From contig JBJXHG010000091.1 in assembly GCA_046160865.1 (NCBI GenBank), positions 1 through 42,571 of the forward strand: a DNA stretch of 42,571 nt, read 5' to 3'. Source of the DNA: JBJXHG01 sp046160865 (lineage in GTDB: Bacteria; Planctomycetota; UBA1135; GCA-002686595). The notes under the pieces are model-generated. The model was not told the DNA's origin. It made no database searches and was given only the letters and a program-made list of their open reading frames with translations. Within the stretch, counting starts at the first letter, position 1, and the number at the start of each line of letters is the position of its first letter. The position numbers and the translations under genes were made by a program. This document shows, piece after piece, positions 34,074-42,571 of the stretch.

Positions 34074-35237
34074 CTACGGCGTCACGCGGTACAGCACGCC
34101 GTCCGTCGCATCCAATACATAGAGAACGCCGCCGTCCGTCAGCGTGAGCGAGAACGCGTGCCCGGCCGGAAAGGTCGGCGCGCCGACGGCCGTCGCACAG
34201 TCGATCGCGAGCGGACAATCGACCGCTCCCGCGGCGAGGCGGCGTCGCAGCACGCCGCTGCCGCTGTCGATCCAGTACACGTCGCCGCCCGACGTGACGA
34301 GCGGTGCCTCTGGTTGCGACACCTGCGGAACGCCCGCGAGATCGTCGAGCGTGTCGTCGACACCCGTGCCGACGAGCGTCGTCGACGTGCCGAGGAAACC
34401 CGAGAACGGGCTCGGGCTGCCGACCTCGAGCTGCCGCAGCCGCTGGCCCGCGCCGAAGTCGCCGTGCTCCGACACGATCAACGTGCCGTTGCACGCGACC
34501 GACAGCCCGTTCGGCGTGTCGAACGACGCGTCCGCGAGATCACCGTCCTCGAAGCCGGGCGTGCCGAAACCCGCCAGCGTGTCGACGAGCCATATGTCGT
34601 TCGTCGGATCGACCTCGTCGAGCACGCGGATCGCGTGATTGCCGACGTCGGCGACGAGCACGCGTCGCGGCGTTCCGCCGGTCGGGCAGATCTGCGTCGG
34701 CGCCGAGAAGTTGAAGCGCGCGCCGCTCGCGAGCCCGCTGGCGAAGCCGGGACCGGCGCCGGCGAGCCCCGCGAACGCCGCGACCGTGTCCGGCGTGATG
34801 CGATCGACGGCGACGATCGTGTGCGAGCCGCGATCGATGACGAGCAACGTCTGCGCGTCGAGCACGGCGATCCCCGATAGATCCGCCGCCACACCGGTCA
34901 ACGTTTGGATCGTGGTGCCGCCGACGAGCTCGGTCTCGACCAAGCTGCCGCTGTCGAAGTCGAGCGCGACGATCTGACCGCTCGCACCGGTCGCGTACAC
35001 GAGCTCGCTCCCCGCGGCAGCGGTGATCTGGCTCGAAGCGCCGACGATCCACGTCGAAAGCGCGACGGTGGTCGGCGTCTGCGGCGCGGTGAACACCTGG
35101 TTCGGTCCGGCGCAACCATTGGCGCCCGCCGTGCTCGGGATCAGCGTGACGGTCGAGCTGCCGCTGCTGCGCGCGTCACGACATGCGGCGAGCGCGGCGG
35201 AGAGTGCGACGATCGGAATCCACGTGCGCTGGCGCAT
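34074..35237 (-). CDS. NHL-repeat-type lipoprotein (beta-propeller)
   Basis: The start is the ATG at 35237, giving a lipoprotein signal MRQRTWIPIVALSAALAAC (Cys19 lipidated); a longer start 12 codons upstream has no such feature. The 387-residue product has NHL-like blades: RRVLVADVGNHAIRVLDEVDP, WLVDTLAGFGTPGFEDG, ASFDTPNGLSVACNGTLIVSE and GGVLYVLDATDGVLYRVTP. The arrangement of calcium-free repeats suggests a six- or seven-bladed propeller. It is expected to be tethered to the outer membrane or exposed at the surface and to bind a partner. No catalytic residues are seen. Confidence 0.78.
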   Translation of the reverse strand: MRQRTWIPIVALSAALAACRDARSSGSSTVTLIPSTAGANGCAGPNQVFTAPQTPTTVALSTWIVGASSQITAAAGSELVYATGASGQIVALDFDSGSLVETELVGGTTIQTLTGVAADLSGIAVLDAQTLLVIDRGSHTIVAVDRITPDTVAAFAGLAGAGPGFASGLASGARFNFSAPTQICPTGGTPRRVLVADVGNHAIRVLDEVDPTNDIWLVDTLAGFGTPGFEDGDLADASFDTPNGLSVACNGTLIVSEHGDFGAGQRLRQLEVGSPSPFSGFLGTSTTLVGTGVDDTLDDLAGVPQVSQPEAPLVTSGGDVYWIDSGSGVLRRRLAAGAVDCPLAIDCATAVGAPTFPAGHAFSLTLTDGGVLYVLDATDGVLYRVTP

Positions 35238-35295
35238 GCGCCACAGTGTTCCCCGCGACGCGCGGCGCGGCAAGTGCGCGCATGGCCACGTGCCG

Positions 35296-36666
35296 TCACG
35301 CCTCCGCGTTCGCGGGCGTGATGTCGATCGACTTCACGTACTCGCCGTCGCTCGTCAAGCGGCGTGTCACGCCGTCCTCGAGCGTGACGAGGTGCACCGG
35401 GCGCTGCCACAGCTTCGCCAGGTTCTTCAGAGTCTCGCCGGCGTGCGCGAGCTGCAGATCGCGGCCATCGTGATGGTGCTCGAACACGAGCTCGCCGCGT
35501 CCCTCGCCGTCGTCGCCCACGAGCTCGATCTGCGGCAAGCCGCCCCACGCGAGCTCCTGTAGCAGGCGCTCCTTCACGTGCCGCCAGCCGCGGTCGACGA
35601 CTTCGGTCCGGCCCGTACGCGAGTTCTTCCCGAACAGGAAGAGCTCGCTCTTCGCCGCGAACTCCTCGTCGACGATCTCGTCGATGAACGACGCGTCGTT
35701 GTGCACGCGGCGCAAGCGGAAGAGGTCGAAGCCCTTCTCCTCGGCGTGCCGGTAGAGATCGATGCCGAGCTTGTACGGGTTCAATTGTCCGCCCGGCGCC
35801 GCGGTTGCGCCGCTGTGACAATCGGCGAAGTCGATCACTTCCGCCGATTCGAGCACCCCGCCCGTGAGCAGTCGGCTGTGCCAGAACGAGGCCCAGCCTT
35901 CGTTCATGATCTTCGTCATGCGCTGCGGCATGAAGTAGTACGCCTCGGCGCGCACGATCCGCACGACGTCGCGCTGCCACGCCTCGAGCGGAGCGCGCTG
36001 CACGAGGAATCCGAGCACGTCGTACGTCGGCAGGTGCGCGCTCGTGATGCGCGTCGGATCCGGCACGCCGTCGAGCACGGAGTCGAGCGTGCGGCGCGTC
36101 GCCGGATCTCCCGCGCCGCGCGCTGTGTTCCGCTTCCCTTGCAGATGCTCGCGCAACGGCAAGAACGGATCGACGAGGTTGTCGAGCGACAGCGCGAGGT
36201 CGAGGAACGTCTCGACCTTGTCCTGGCCGAGCACGTCGATGTAGCGCCGCAGTCGCGTGCCGTGATTCGCGGACTGATCGAGCATCCGCCGCTCGGTCGG
36301 CGCGAACCAGATGTTGTTCTTGAAGAAGTCGCCGTGGCCGTAGACGTGCGCCATCACGAGCTTCTGCTCCATGTCGGAGTTCGTGCGCACGAGGTAGGCG
36401 TACGTCGGATCGTTGTTGATCACGAGCTCGTAGATCTTCGAGAGGCCAAACCGATGGCCCTTCTCCAAGCGCTCGTAATCCATGCCGAAGCGCCACGACG
36501 GATAGCGCACCGGGAAGCCGCCGTACGCCGCGACCGCGTTCACGTCCTTCGCGTCGAGCATCTCGAACACGACGTCGAACGGATCGAGACCCGCCGCGCG
36601 CGCGAGCACCTCGATCGATTGCGCTTGCTCGGCGAGGAACGGCGAGAGCGAGCGACCCGCGGCCAT
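35296..36666 (-). CDS. spoVR: SpoVR family protein
   Basis: The 456-residue product starts at an ATG 1 nt after the stop of the yeaH-like gene. It carries the hallmark SpoVR sequences AYGGFPVRYPSWRFGMDYE, FGLSKIYELVINNDPTYAYL, MEQKLVMAHVYGHGDFFKNN and MNEGWASFWHSRLLT, the last being a His/Glu-rich motif of the family. SpoVR was first linked to Bacillus spore cortex formation. In non-sporulating bacteria it accompanies prkA and yeaH as part of a stress and nutrient-limitation response. Its biochemical activity is unresolved. It is the last gene of a three-gene operon. Confidence 0.95.
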   Translation of the reverse strand: MAAGRSLSPFLAEQAQSIEVLARAAGLDPFDVVFEMLDAKDVNAVAAYGGFPVRYPSWRFGMDYERLEKGHRFGLSKIYELVINNDPTYAYLVRTNSDMEQKLVMAHVYGHGDFFKNNIWFAPTERRMLDQSANHGTRLRRYIDVLGQDKVETFLDLALSLDNLVDPFLPLREHLQGKRNTARGAGDPATRRTLDSVLDGVPDPTRITSAHLPTYDVLGFLVQRAPLEAWQRDVVRIVRAEAYYFMPQRMTKIMNEGWASFWHSRLLTGGVLESAEVIDFADCHSGATAAPGGQLNPYKLGIDLYRHAEEKGFDLFRLRRVHNDASFIDEIVDEEFAAKSELFLFGKNSRTGRTEVVDRGWRHVKERLLQELAWGGLPQIELVGDDGEGRGELVFEHHHDGRDLQLAHAGETLKNLAKLWQRPVHLVTLEDGVTRRLTSDGEYVKSIDITPANAEA

Positions 36667-36667
36667 G

Positions 36668-37774
36668 TCAGCGGCCCTTTCCGAGGAACGCGCGGATCGC
36701 CTCGGGGATCCCCTCGCGATCGTTGATGCTCGCGGTGACGAGGCGCTCCTCGCTCGCGAGCGCGTTGTCGAGATCCTTCTTGAACTGCCCCGAGCCGTAC
36801 GCGCTCTTCACCTGGCCGTAGCAGAATTGATTGACGCGCGGGAGGATCTCGTCGCGCAGCAAGTGCACGCACCTTTCCGTATCGCGCGCGCTCCAGTTGT
36901 CACCGTCGGAGTAGTGGAACGGGTAGATGTTCCAGTCTTCCGGCCGGTACTTCTCCTGCACGAGCGAGAGACAGAGCTCGTAGGCCGAGCTGATCTTCGT
37001 TCCGCCCGACTCGCGCAAGTGGAAGAACGAGTCCTGGTCGACGACCTTCGCGACGGCGTCGTGGACGATGTACACGACCTCGAGGTTCTTGTACTGGCTG
37101 CGCAGCCACGTATCGATCCAGAACGCCTTGATGCGCACGATGTCCTTCTGCTCGCGTCCCATCGATCCGGACACGTCCATCACGTGGAAGATCACGGCCG
37201 ACGAGTCCGGCTGCGGACAGCTCTTCTGCGAGCGGAAGCGTTCGTCGTCGCGGATCGGCACGACGTGCGGGCGCGCCGGATCCCACTCTCCCGATGCGAT
37301 CGTGCGCCGCAACGCGCGGCGGTACGTGCGGCGGAAGTTGCGCAGCGACTGCGGCCCGGCCGTGCGCACTCCGGTGTAGCGTCCGCCTTCTGCCGAGAGC
37401 TGGCGGTCGCCGCGCGGTTGGATGTTCGGGAGCTCGAGCTCGGAGCCGAGCATCTCCGCGAGCTCTTGCAGCTCGACGTCGACTTCGAGGATGTGCGAAC
37501 CCTCGTGCTCGCCCGCGCCCGCGGCGCCTTCGCCGTCCTGCGGCGAGCCCGCGATCGGCTCGCCCTTCTCGCCCGGCCCTTGGCCGATGCCGCGCTTCTG
37601 GTTCTCGCCGAAGTGGAAGCGCGGCAGCTCGATCTGCGGCACCGGGATCGACACGGCGTGCTCGCCGCGCCGTCCGAGCAGCTCGCTCGTCGACAGGTAC
37701 TTGCGCAAGTCCTTGCGCAGCTTGCCGCGCACGATCTCCCGGAAGCGCGCGCGGTCTTTTTCGATGCGGTACAT
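36668..37774 (-). CDS. yeaH: YeaH/YhbH family (DUF444) von Willebrand A-domain protein
   Basis: The 368-residue protein starts at an ATG with AGAGG about 9 nt upstream and lies 16 nt after prkA. DUF444 features are IVRGKLRKDLRKYLSTSELLGRRGEHAVSIPVPQIELPRF near the N-terminus, an acidic Gly-rich linker, and a vWA domain with the MIDAS motif DVSGSMG (Asp200, Ser202, Ser204). The end has NIYPFHYSDGDNW and QFCYGQVKSAYG. In other bacteria YeaH is encoded with, and is thought to act with, the PrkA kinase under starvation. The MIDAS residues are intact. It is followed directly by spoVR. Confidence 0.95.
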   Translation of the reverse strand: MYRIEKDRARFREIVRGKLRKDLRKYLSTSELLGRRGEHAVSIPVPQIELPRFHFGENQKRGIGQGPGEKGEPIAGSPQDGEGAAGAGEHEGSHILEVDVELQELAEMLGSELELPNIQPRGDRQLSAEGGRYTGVRTAGPQSLRNFRRTYRRALRRTIASGEWDPARPHVVPIRDDERFRSQKSCPQPDSSAVIFHVMDVSGSMGREQKDIVRIKAFWIDTWLRSQYKNLEVVYIVHDAVAKVVDQDSFFHLRESGGTKISSAYELCLSLVQEKYRPEDWNIYPFHYSDGDNWSARDTERCVHLLRDEILPRVNQFCYGQVKSAYGSGQFKKDLDNALASEERLVTASINDREGIPEAIRAFLGKGR

Positions 37775-37790
37775 GGCCGGCGACCTCTGG

Positions 37791-39848
<2,058 letters not shown>

Positions 39849-40007
39849 GGTTGTGCGGGACCCCTCCGAGGTGAGGTGCACGGGGGCATTCCGCGGTCCG
39901 GTGTCGTCACGATCCGCGCACCGAATTGAAGAGTTCTGGTCGTTCATGTCTCGCACGGGGCGCCTCCTCCCCGTGAGGGCCCTTTAGGCGCTCGTCTCGC
40001 GATTGCT

Positions 40008-40170
40008 AGCAGCCCGTGGTGAAAGTGCTTCGAGCGCGAGAGCCGTCCGTTCGCATCGGAACAAGGAGTTCGACCGCAGGCGAATCCTCGCGATTCGCCG
40101 AGGATCGAACGACGCCGTGCCGGCGCGAACGGACGGCTCTCGCGCCGAATGACTTTCACCACGGGCTGCT
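40008..40170. repeat. 163-bp near-perfect inverted repeat (large palindromic element)
   Basis: The left arm (40008-40054, 47 nt) and right arm (40125-40170, 46 nt) are reverse complements apart from two mismatches and one single-base gap. The pairing continues, less perfectly, into the centre, which ends in an 8-bp hairpin (GGCGAATC at 40079-40086, GATTCGCC at 40092-40099, loop of 5). As RNA or single-stranded DNA it would fold into one long stem. It lies between two divergent promoter regions and has no flanking direct repeats that I can confirm. No second copy is seen in this window. Confidence 0.85.
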
Positions 40171-40229
40171 CGCGCACGAATCCCGCGCAGCCGGCGACCC
40201 CGCAGTCGTCGACCGCGTGCGTCGGCGGC

Positions 40230-40235
40230 TATCCT
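40230..40235 (+). promoter_or_regulatory. Putative -10 box (TATCCT) of a leaderless glutaminyl-cyclase-like transcript
   Basis: TATCCT is followed by 6 nt and the ATG at 40242, the same arrangement as the TATACT before the MBL gene. No Shine-Dalgarno is seen. It supports 40242 as the start over the upstream ATG at 40149, which lies inside the palindrome. Confidence 0.4.
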
Positions 40236-40241
40236 CGGCGC

Positions 40242-41162
40242 ATGCCGCGCGCCGCCACTTGGTCCACGCTCGCTCTCCTGGTCGCACCCGCGTGCGCGCG
40301 CACGGCGACCGCGCCCCTCGAGCAAGAGCTCGACGCGGCGCGCGCGTGGCGCGACCTCGAGACGATCGTCGCGCTGGGCCCGCGACCGTCCGGCTCCGAG
40401 GCGATCGAGCGTCTGCGCGTGTACATCGAGCGCGAGCTCTCCGCCGCGGGGCTCGAGCCCGTGCGCGAAGCGTTCACGGCGACGACGCCGGCTGGCGCGA
40501 TCGCGATGCAGAACGTCTACGCCGATCTCGCGAGCGACGGGTCCAGCGATGAAATGGTGATCTTGTGCACGCACTTCGACACGAAGCGCGGCCTCGCGAA
40601 TTTCGTCGGAGCGAACGACGGCGGGTCGGGTACGGCGCTCCTGCTCGAACTCGCGCGCGTGATCACGCGCGGCGGTCCGCGCGCGCTCGCGTACCGGTTC
40701 TTGTTCGTCGACGGCGAGGAAGCCGTGCGCTGGGAGTGGGAAGGCGACGACAACACCTACGGCTCGCGGCACCACGCCGCGCAGCTACGGGAGAGCGGAC
40801 GCGACGCGCGCGTGCGGGCGTGCGTCGTGATCGACATGGTCGGCGACAAGGAGCTCAAGCTCCTGCGCGACACGTATTCGGACCGGCGGCTGCTCGACAT
40901 TTTCTTCGGCACTGCGCGAGCGGCCGGACTCGGCGCACACGTCGACGGCCGCGCCGAGCCGATCGAGGACGATCACCAGTCGTTCATGAACATCGGCATA
41001 CCGAGCGTGGACCTGATCGACCTCGATTTCGGTCCGCACAATCGCTACTGGCACACGCTGGACGACACACTCGCGCGTTGCGCGCCGGAGAGCCTCGCGA
41101 TCGTCGGCAAGATCGTGCTGCTCGGCTTGCCGAAGCTCGAGCGCGAGTTCGCGCGGCGCTGA
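40242..41162 (+). CDS. Glutaminyl-peptide-cyclotransferase-like M28 family enzyme
   Basis: The 306-residue product starts with a short lipoprotein-like or signal sequence (WSTLALLVAPAC). The M28 fold is seen in CTHFDTK (His111), VGANDGGSGTALLLELA (Asp126), FVDGEEAV (Glu159/160), ACVVIDMVGD (Asp198), EDDHQSFM (His245) and YWHTLDDT (His271). The GEEA, DDHxSF and WHTxDD pattern, with YGSRH between, matches bacterial glutaminyl cyclases, which turn an N-terminal glutamine of exported proteins into pyroglutamate. A zinc-bound active site is expected. An aminopeptidase role is the alternative. A larger M28 relative is at 4730-6556. Confidence 0.75.
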   Translation: MPRAATWSTLALLVAPACARTATAPLEQELDAARAWRDLETIVALGPRPSGSEAIERLRVYIERELSAAGLEPVREAFTATTPAGAIAMQNVYADLASDGSSDEMVILCTHFDTKRGLANFVGANDGGSGTALLLELARVITRGGPRALAYRFLFVDGEEAVRWEWEGDDNTYGSRHHAAQLRESGRDARVRACVVIDMVGDKELKLLRDTYSDRRLLDIFFGTARAAGLGAHVDGRAEPIEDDHQSFMNIGIPSVDLIDLDFGPHNRYWHTLDDTLARCAPESLAIVGKIVLLGLPKLEREFARR

Positions 41163-41235
41163 GCGCGGAATCCAGCCGCCACAGCGACCCGGACTTTGCT
41201 TTCGGGTGTAGGCTGGCGGCCGAGGGAGTGATCGC

Positions 41236-41241
41236 AGGAGG
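41236..41241 (+). promoter_or_regulatory. Shine-Dalgarno site (AGGAGG) of the PD40 protein
   Basis: AGGAGG lies 5 nt before the ATG at 41247 and fixes the start of the final gene. Upstream, an inverted repeat (CCAGCC at 41172-41177, GGCTGG at 41211-41216) lies just after the stop of the preceding gene. Confidence 0.7.
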
Positions 41242-41246
41242 AACTC

Positions 41247-42571
41247 ATGGCTACATTTCGATTCCACGGCCCGCGTCTGGTGGCCTTCGCCACGCTCGCA
41301 ACCGCAGGCAGTTTCGCGCGTGCACCGGCGATGCAGTTCGACACGACGGAGCGCATCAGCGTCGACTCGGCGGGCAACCAGAACACGAGCCACGCTCGCG
41401 GCACGCGCATCTCCGCGGACGGAAGCCGCGTCGCCTACTGGGCGCGCCAGGGTTCGCTCGTGCCCGATGACGGCAACAACGCAGACGACGTCTTCGTGTC
41501 CGATCGGCGCACGGGCGTGACGCGCCGCGTCAGCATCTCGTCGAGCGGAGTCGCCGGCAACGGCGCCAGCGCGCCGACGAGTCTCTCCGCCGACGGGCGC
41601 TACATCGTGTTCGACAGCAGCGCGTCGAACTTGGTGCCCGGCGACACGAACGCGCAGACCGACGTGTTCTTGCACGATGTGAATACCGGCACGACGACAC
41701 GCGTGAGCACCACGTCGTCGGGCGTCGAGGGCAACGGGTTCAGCGTGCTCGGCTCGATTTCCGCGGACGGACGGTTCGTCGCATTCGAGACGAACTCGAC
41801 GAACTTCCTTGGCGACGGCCTGCCCGGCGGCACCGTCGTGGTCGACCGGCAGACGGGTGCGATGACGCGCGCCAGCGTCTCCACCGGCGGCGCGTGGGGC
41901 TACGGCGCCCGGCCGGCAATCTCAGGCGACGGACGGTTCGTCGCCTTCGACAGTGGCTCGACGAGTCTGGTCGATGGGGACACGAATGCGCAGATCGACG
42001 TGTTCGTGCACGACCGCCAGACGGGCATCACGCGCCGCGTCAGCGTGAGCAGCACCGGCGAGCAGTTGCTCACGAGCTGCTTCACGCCGTCGATCTCCTT
42101 CGACGGCCAGCGCGTCGCGTTTCACACGAACTCGAGCTTCGTCCCGAATCAGCCGTACGGCGTCGTGATGCACGACATGGAGACGGGCGCGACCACGCAG
42201 GTCAGCGTGACCACCGGCGGAACGGCGGTGCTCGGCGCTCTGCCGGTGATCTCCAGCGATGGCACGTTCATCGCGTTCGAGAGCAGCAACGCGAACATCG
42301 ATCCTGCGGACTCGGGATCCGTGATCGACATCTTCCTCTACGAGGTCGCGACCGGCGCCGTCCGACGCGTCGACGCGAGCTCCTTCGGCGTGCCGGCTTG
42401 GTCGCACTGCCACGAAGCCGCGCTCTCCGGCGACGGCCGCGCCGTCGCGTTCTGGAGCGGCGCCACGAACCTCGTGACCGCCGACACGAACGGCGCGGAC
42501 GACGTGTTCGTACACGAGACGGTCGACGCGAGCATCGCGAGCTTCTGCTTCGGAGACGGCCAGCGGGCCCC
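41247..42571 (+). CDS. Secreted PD40/TolB-like beta-propeller protein (C-terminus cut by window edge)
   Basis: The frame is open from the ATG at 41247 to the right edge (441 codons seen). An N-terminal signal peptide is likely (LVAFATLATAGSFARA). At least six propeller blades follow the pattern ISADGRFVAFxSxSxNLVxGDTNxxxDVFVHDxxTGxTxRVS, that is, PD40/WD40-like repeats with an Asp-rich turn, from about residue 35 to 430. The last visible residues, SFCFGDGQRAP, resemble the start of a Cys-rich tail (CFGDG...CPCGN) seen in planctomycete extracellular proteins. The product is probably surface-bound or secreted and binds a ligand; no enzyme motif is present. Its end is outside the window. Confidence 0.82.
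   Translation, partial: MATFRFHGPRLVAFATLATAGSFARAPAMQFDTTERISVDSAGNQNTSHARGTRISADGSRVAYWARQGSLVPDDGNNADDVFVSDRRTGVTRRVSISSSGVAGNGASAPTSLSADGRYIVFDSSASNLVPGDTNAQTDVFLHDVNTGTTTRVSTTSSGVEGNGFSVLGSISADGRFVAFETNSTNFLGDGLPGGTVVVDRQTGAMTRASVSTGGAWGYGARPAISGDGRFVAFDSGSTSLVDGDTNAQIDVFVHDRQTGITRRVSVSSTGEQLLTSCFTPSISFDGQRVAFHTNSSFVPNQPYGVVMHDMETGATTQVSVTTGGTAVLGALPVISSDGTFIAFESSNANIDPADSGSVIDIFLYEVATGAVRRVDASSFGVPAWSHCHEAALSGDGRAVAFWSGATNLVTADTNGADDVFVHETVDASIASFCFGDGQRA

Larger units (their letters stand above)
39849..40241. other. Divergent intergenic region with a large palindrome
   Basis: This region separates prkA and the glutaminyl-cyclase-like gene. It holds the 163-bp imperfect palindrome at 40008-40170 and the strong GGAGGAGG site (39962-39969 on the minus strand). 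Both strands of the palindrome translate to similar peptides ending in FHHGLLA, which is what a palindrome produces and is not evidence of a gene. Confidence 0.6.

Noticed and set aside
40016..40552. Possible small protein with FHHGLLA in the palindrome
   Set aside because: Both strands give the same peptide because the DNA is palindromic, and the frame runs into the glutaminyl-cyclase-like gene in the wrong register.

Overview
The window is very GC-rich DNA (codon third positions almost all G or C), with densely packed genes on both strands and no rRNA, tRNA, CRISPR array, insertion sequence or phage gene that I can see. The gene content points to a planctomycete, probably an uncultured or deep-branching member. 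The indicators are a PVC-type heme-binding dehydrogenase fused to DUF1080, VCBS/FG-GAP and PD40/TolB-like secreted proteins, a PD40 protein heading into a Cys-rich 'SFCFGDG' tail, a large Sec-secreted RHS protein, and carboxypeptidase-regulatory-like surface proteins. This placement is inference; no phylogenetic marker gene is present.

Layout. 1-2.1 kb: a zinc-ribbon SAM methyltransferase (cut by the left edge) diverges from a DUF5989 small membrane protein followed by an SGNH hydrolase. 2.1-4.5 kb: a two-gene minus-strand unit of a Cys-rich secreted protein and a membrane-anchored carboxypeptidase-regulatory-like protein. 4.7-9.1 kb: an M28-PDZ lipoprotein peptidase, a divergent YycJ-like MBL hydrolase, and a TMTC-like membrane/TPR protein. 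9.3-15.3 kb: a 1988-residue RHS protein with a Cys/Pro-rich junction and an unrecognised C-terminal tip. 15.3-16.1 kb: a non-coding stretch dense in strong hairpins. 16.1-21.6 kb: a secreted MBL-fold protein, a frameshifted remnant of a surface protein, the PVC dehydrogenase-NPCBM-cytochrome c-DUF1080 fusion, and a DUF1294 membrane protein. 21.8-24.0 kb: a 14-repeat VCBS/FG-GAP protein. 24.1-29.7 kb: four glycosyltransferase genes whose stops and starts overlap (GTGA, ATGA, TTGA), one encoding a GT2-GT4 fusion. 29.8-33.9 kb: two tandem OPT-family transporters, also overlapping. 34.1-35.2 kb: an NHL-type lipoprotein. 35.3-39.85 kb: the stress module prkA-yeaH-spoVR. 39.85-40.24 kb: intergenic DNA with a 163-bp near-perfect palindrome. 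40.2-42.6 kb: a glutaminyl-cyclase-like M28 lipoprotein and a PD40 secreted protein cut by the right edge.

How the parts work together. Much of the window encodes envelope and extracellular functions: lipoproteins, secreted beta-propellers, surface polysaccharide synthesis, peptide uptake and peptide processing. prkA-yeaH-spoVR is the clear intracellular stress-signalling unit. Several genes without a Shine-Dalgarno sequence have a TANNNT box 6-7 nt before the start codon, which suggests leaderless transcripts. Others have strong GGAGG-type sites.

The most interesting unexplained items are the 163-bp palindrome (40008-40170), the hairpin cluster at 15599-15855, the RHS C-terminal tip with no obvious immunity gene, and the frameshifted gene remnant at 17095-17452.
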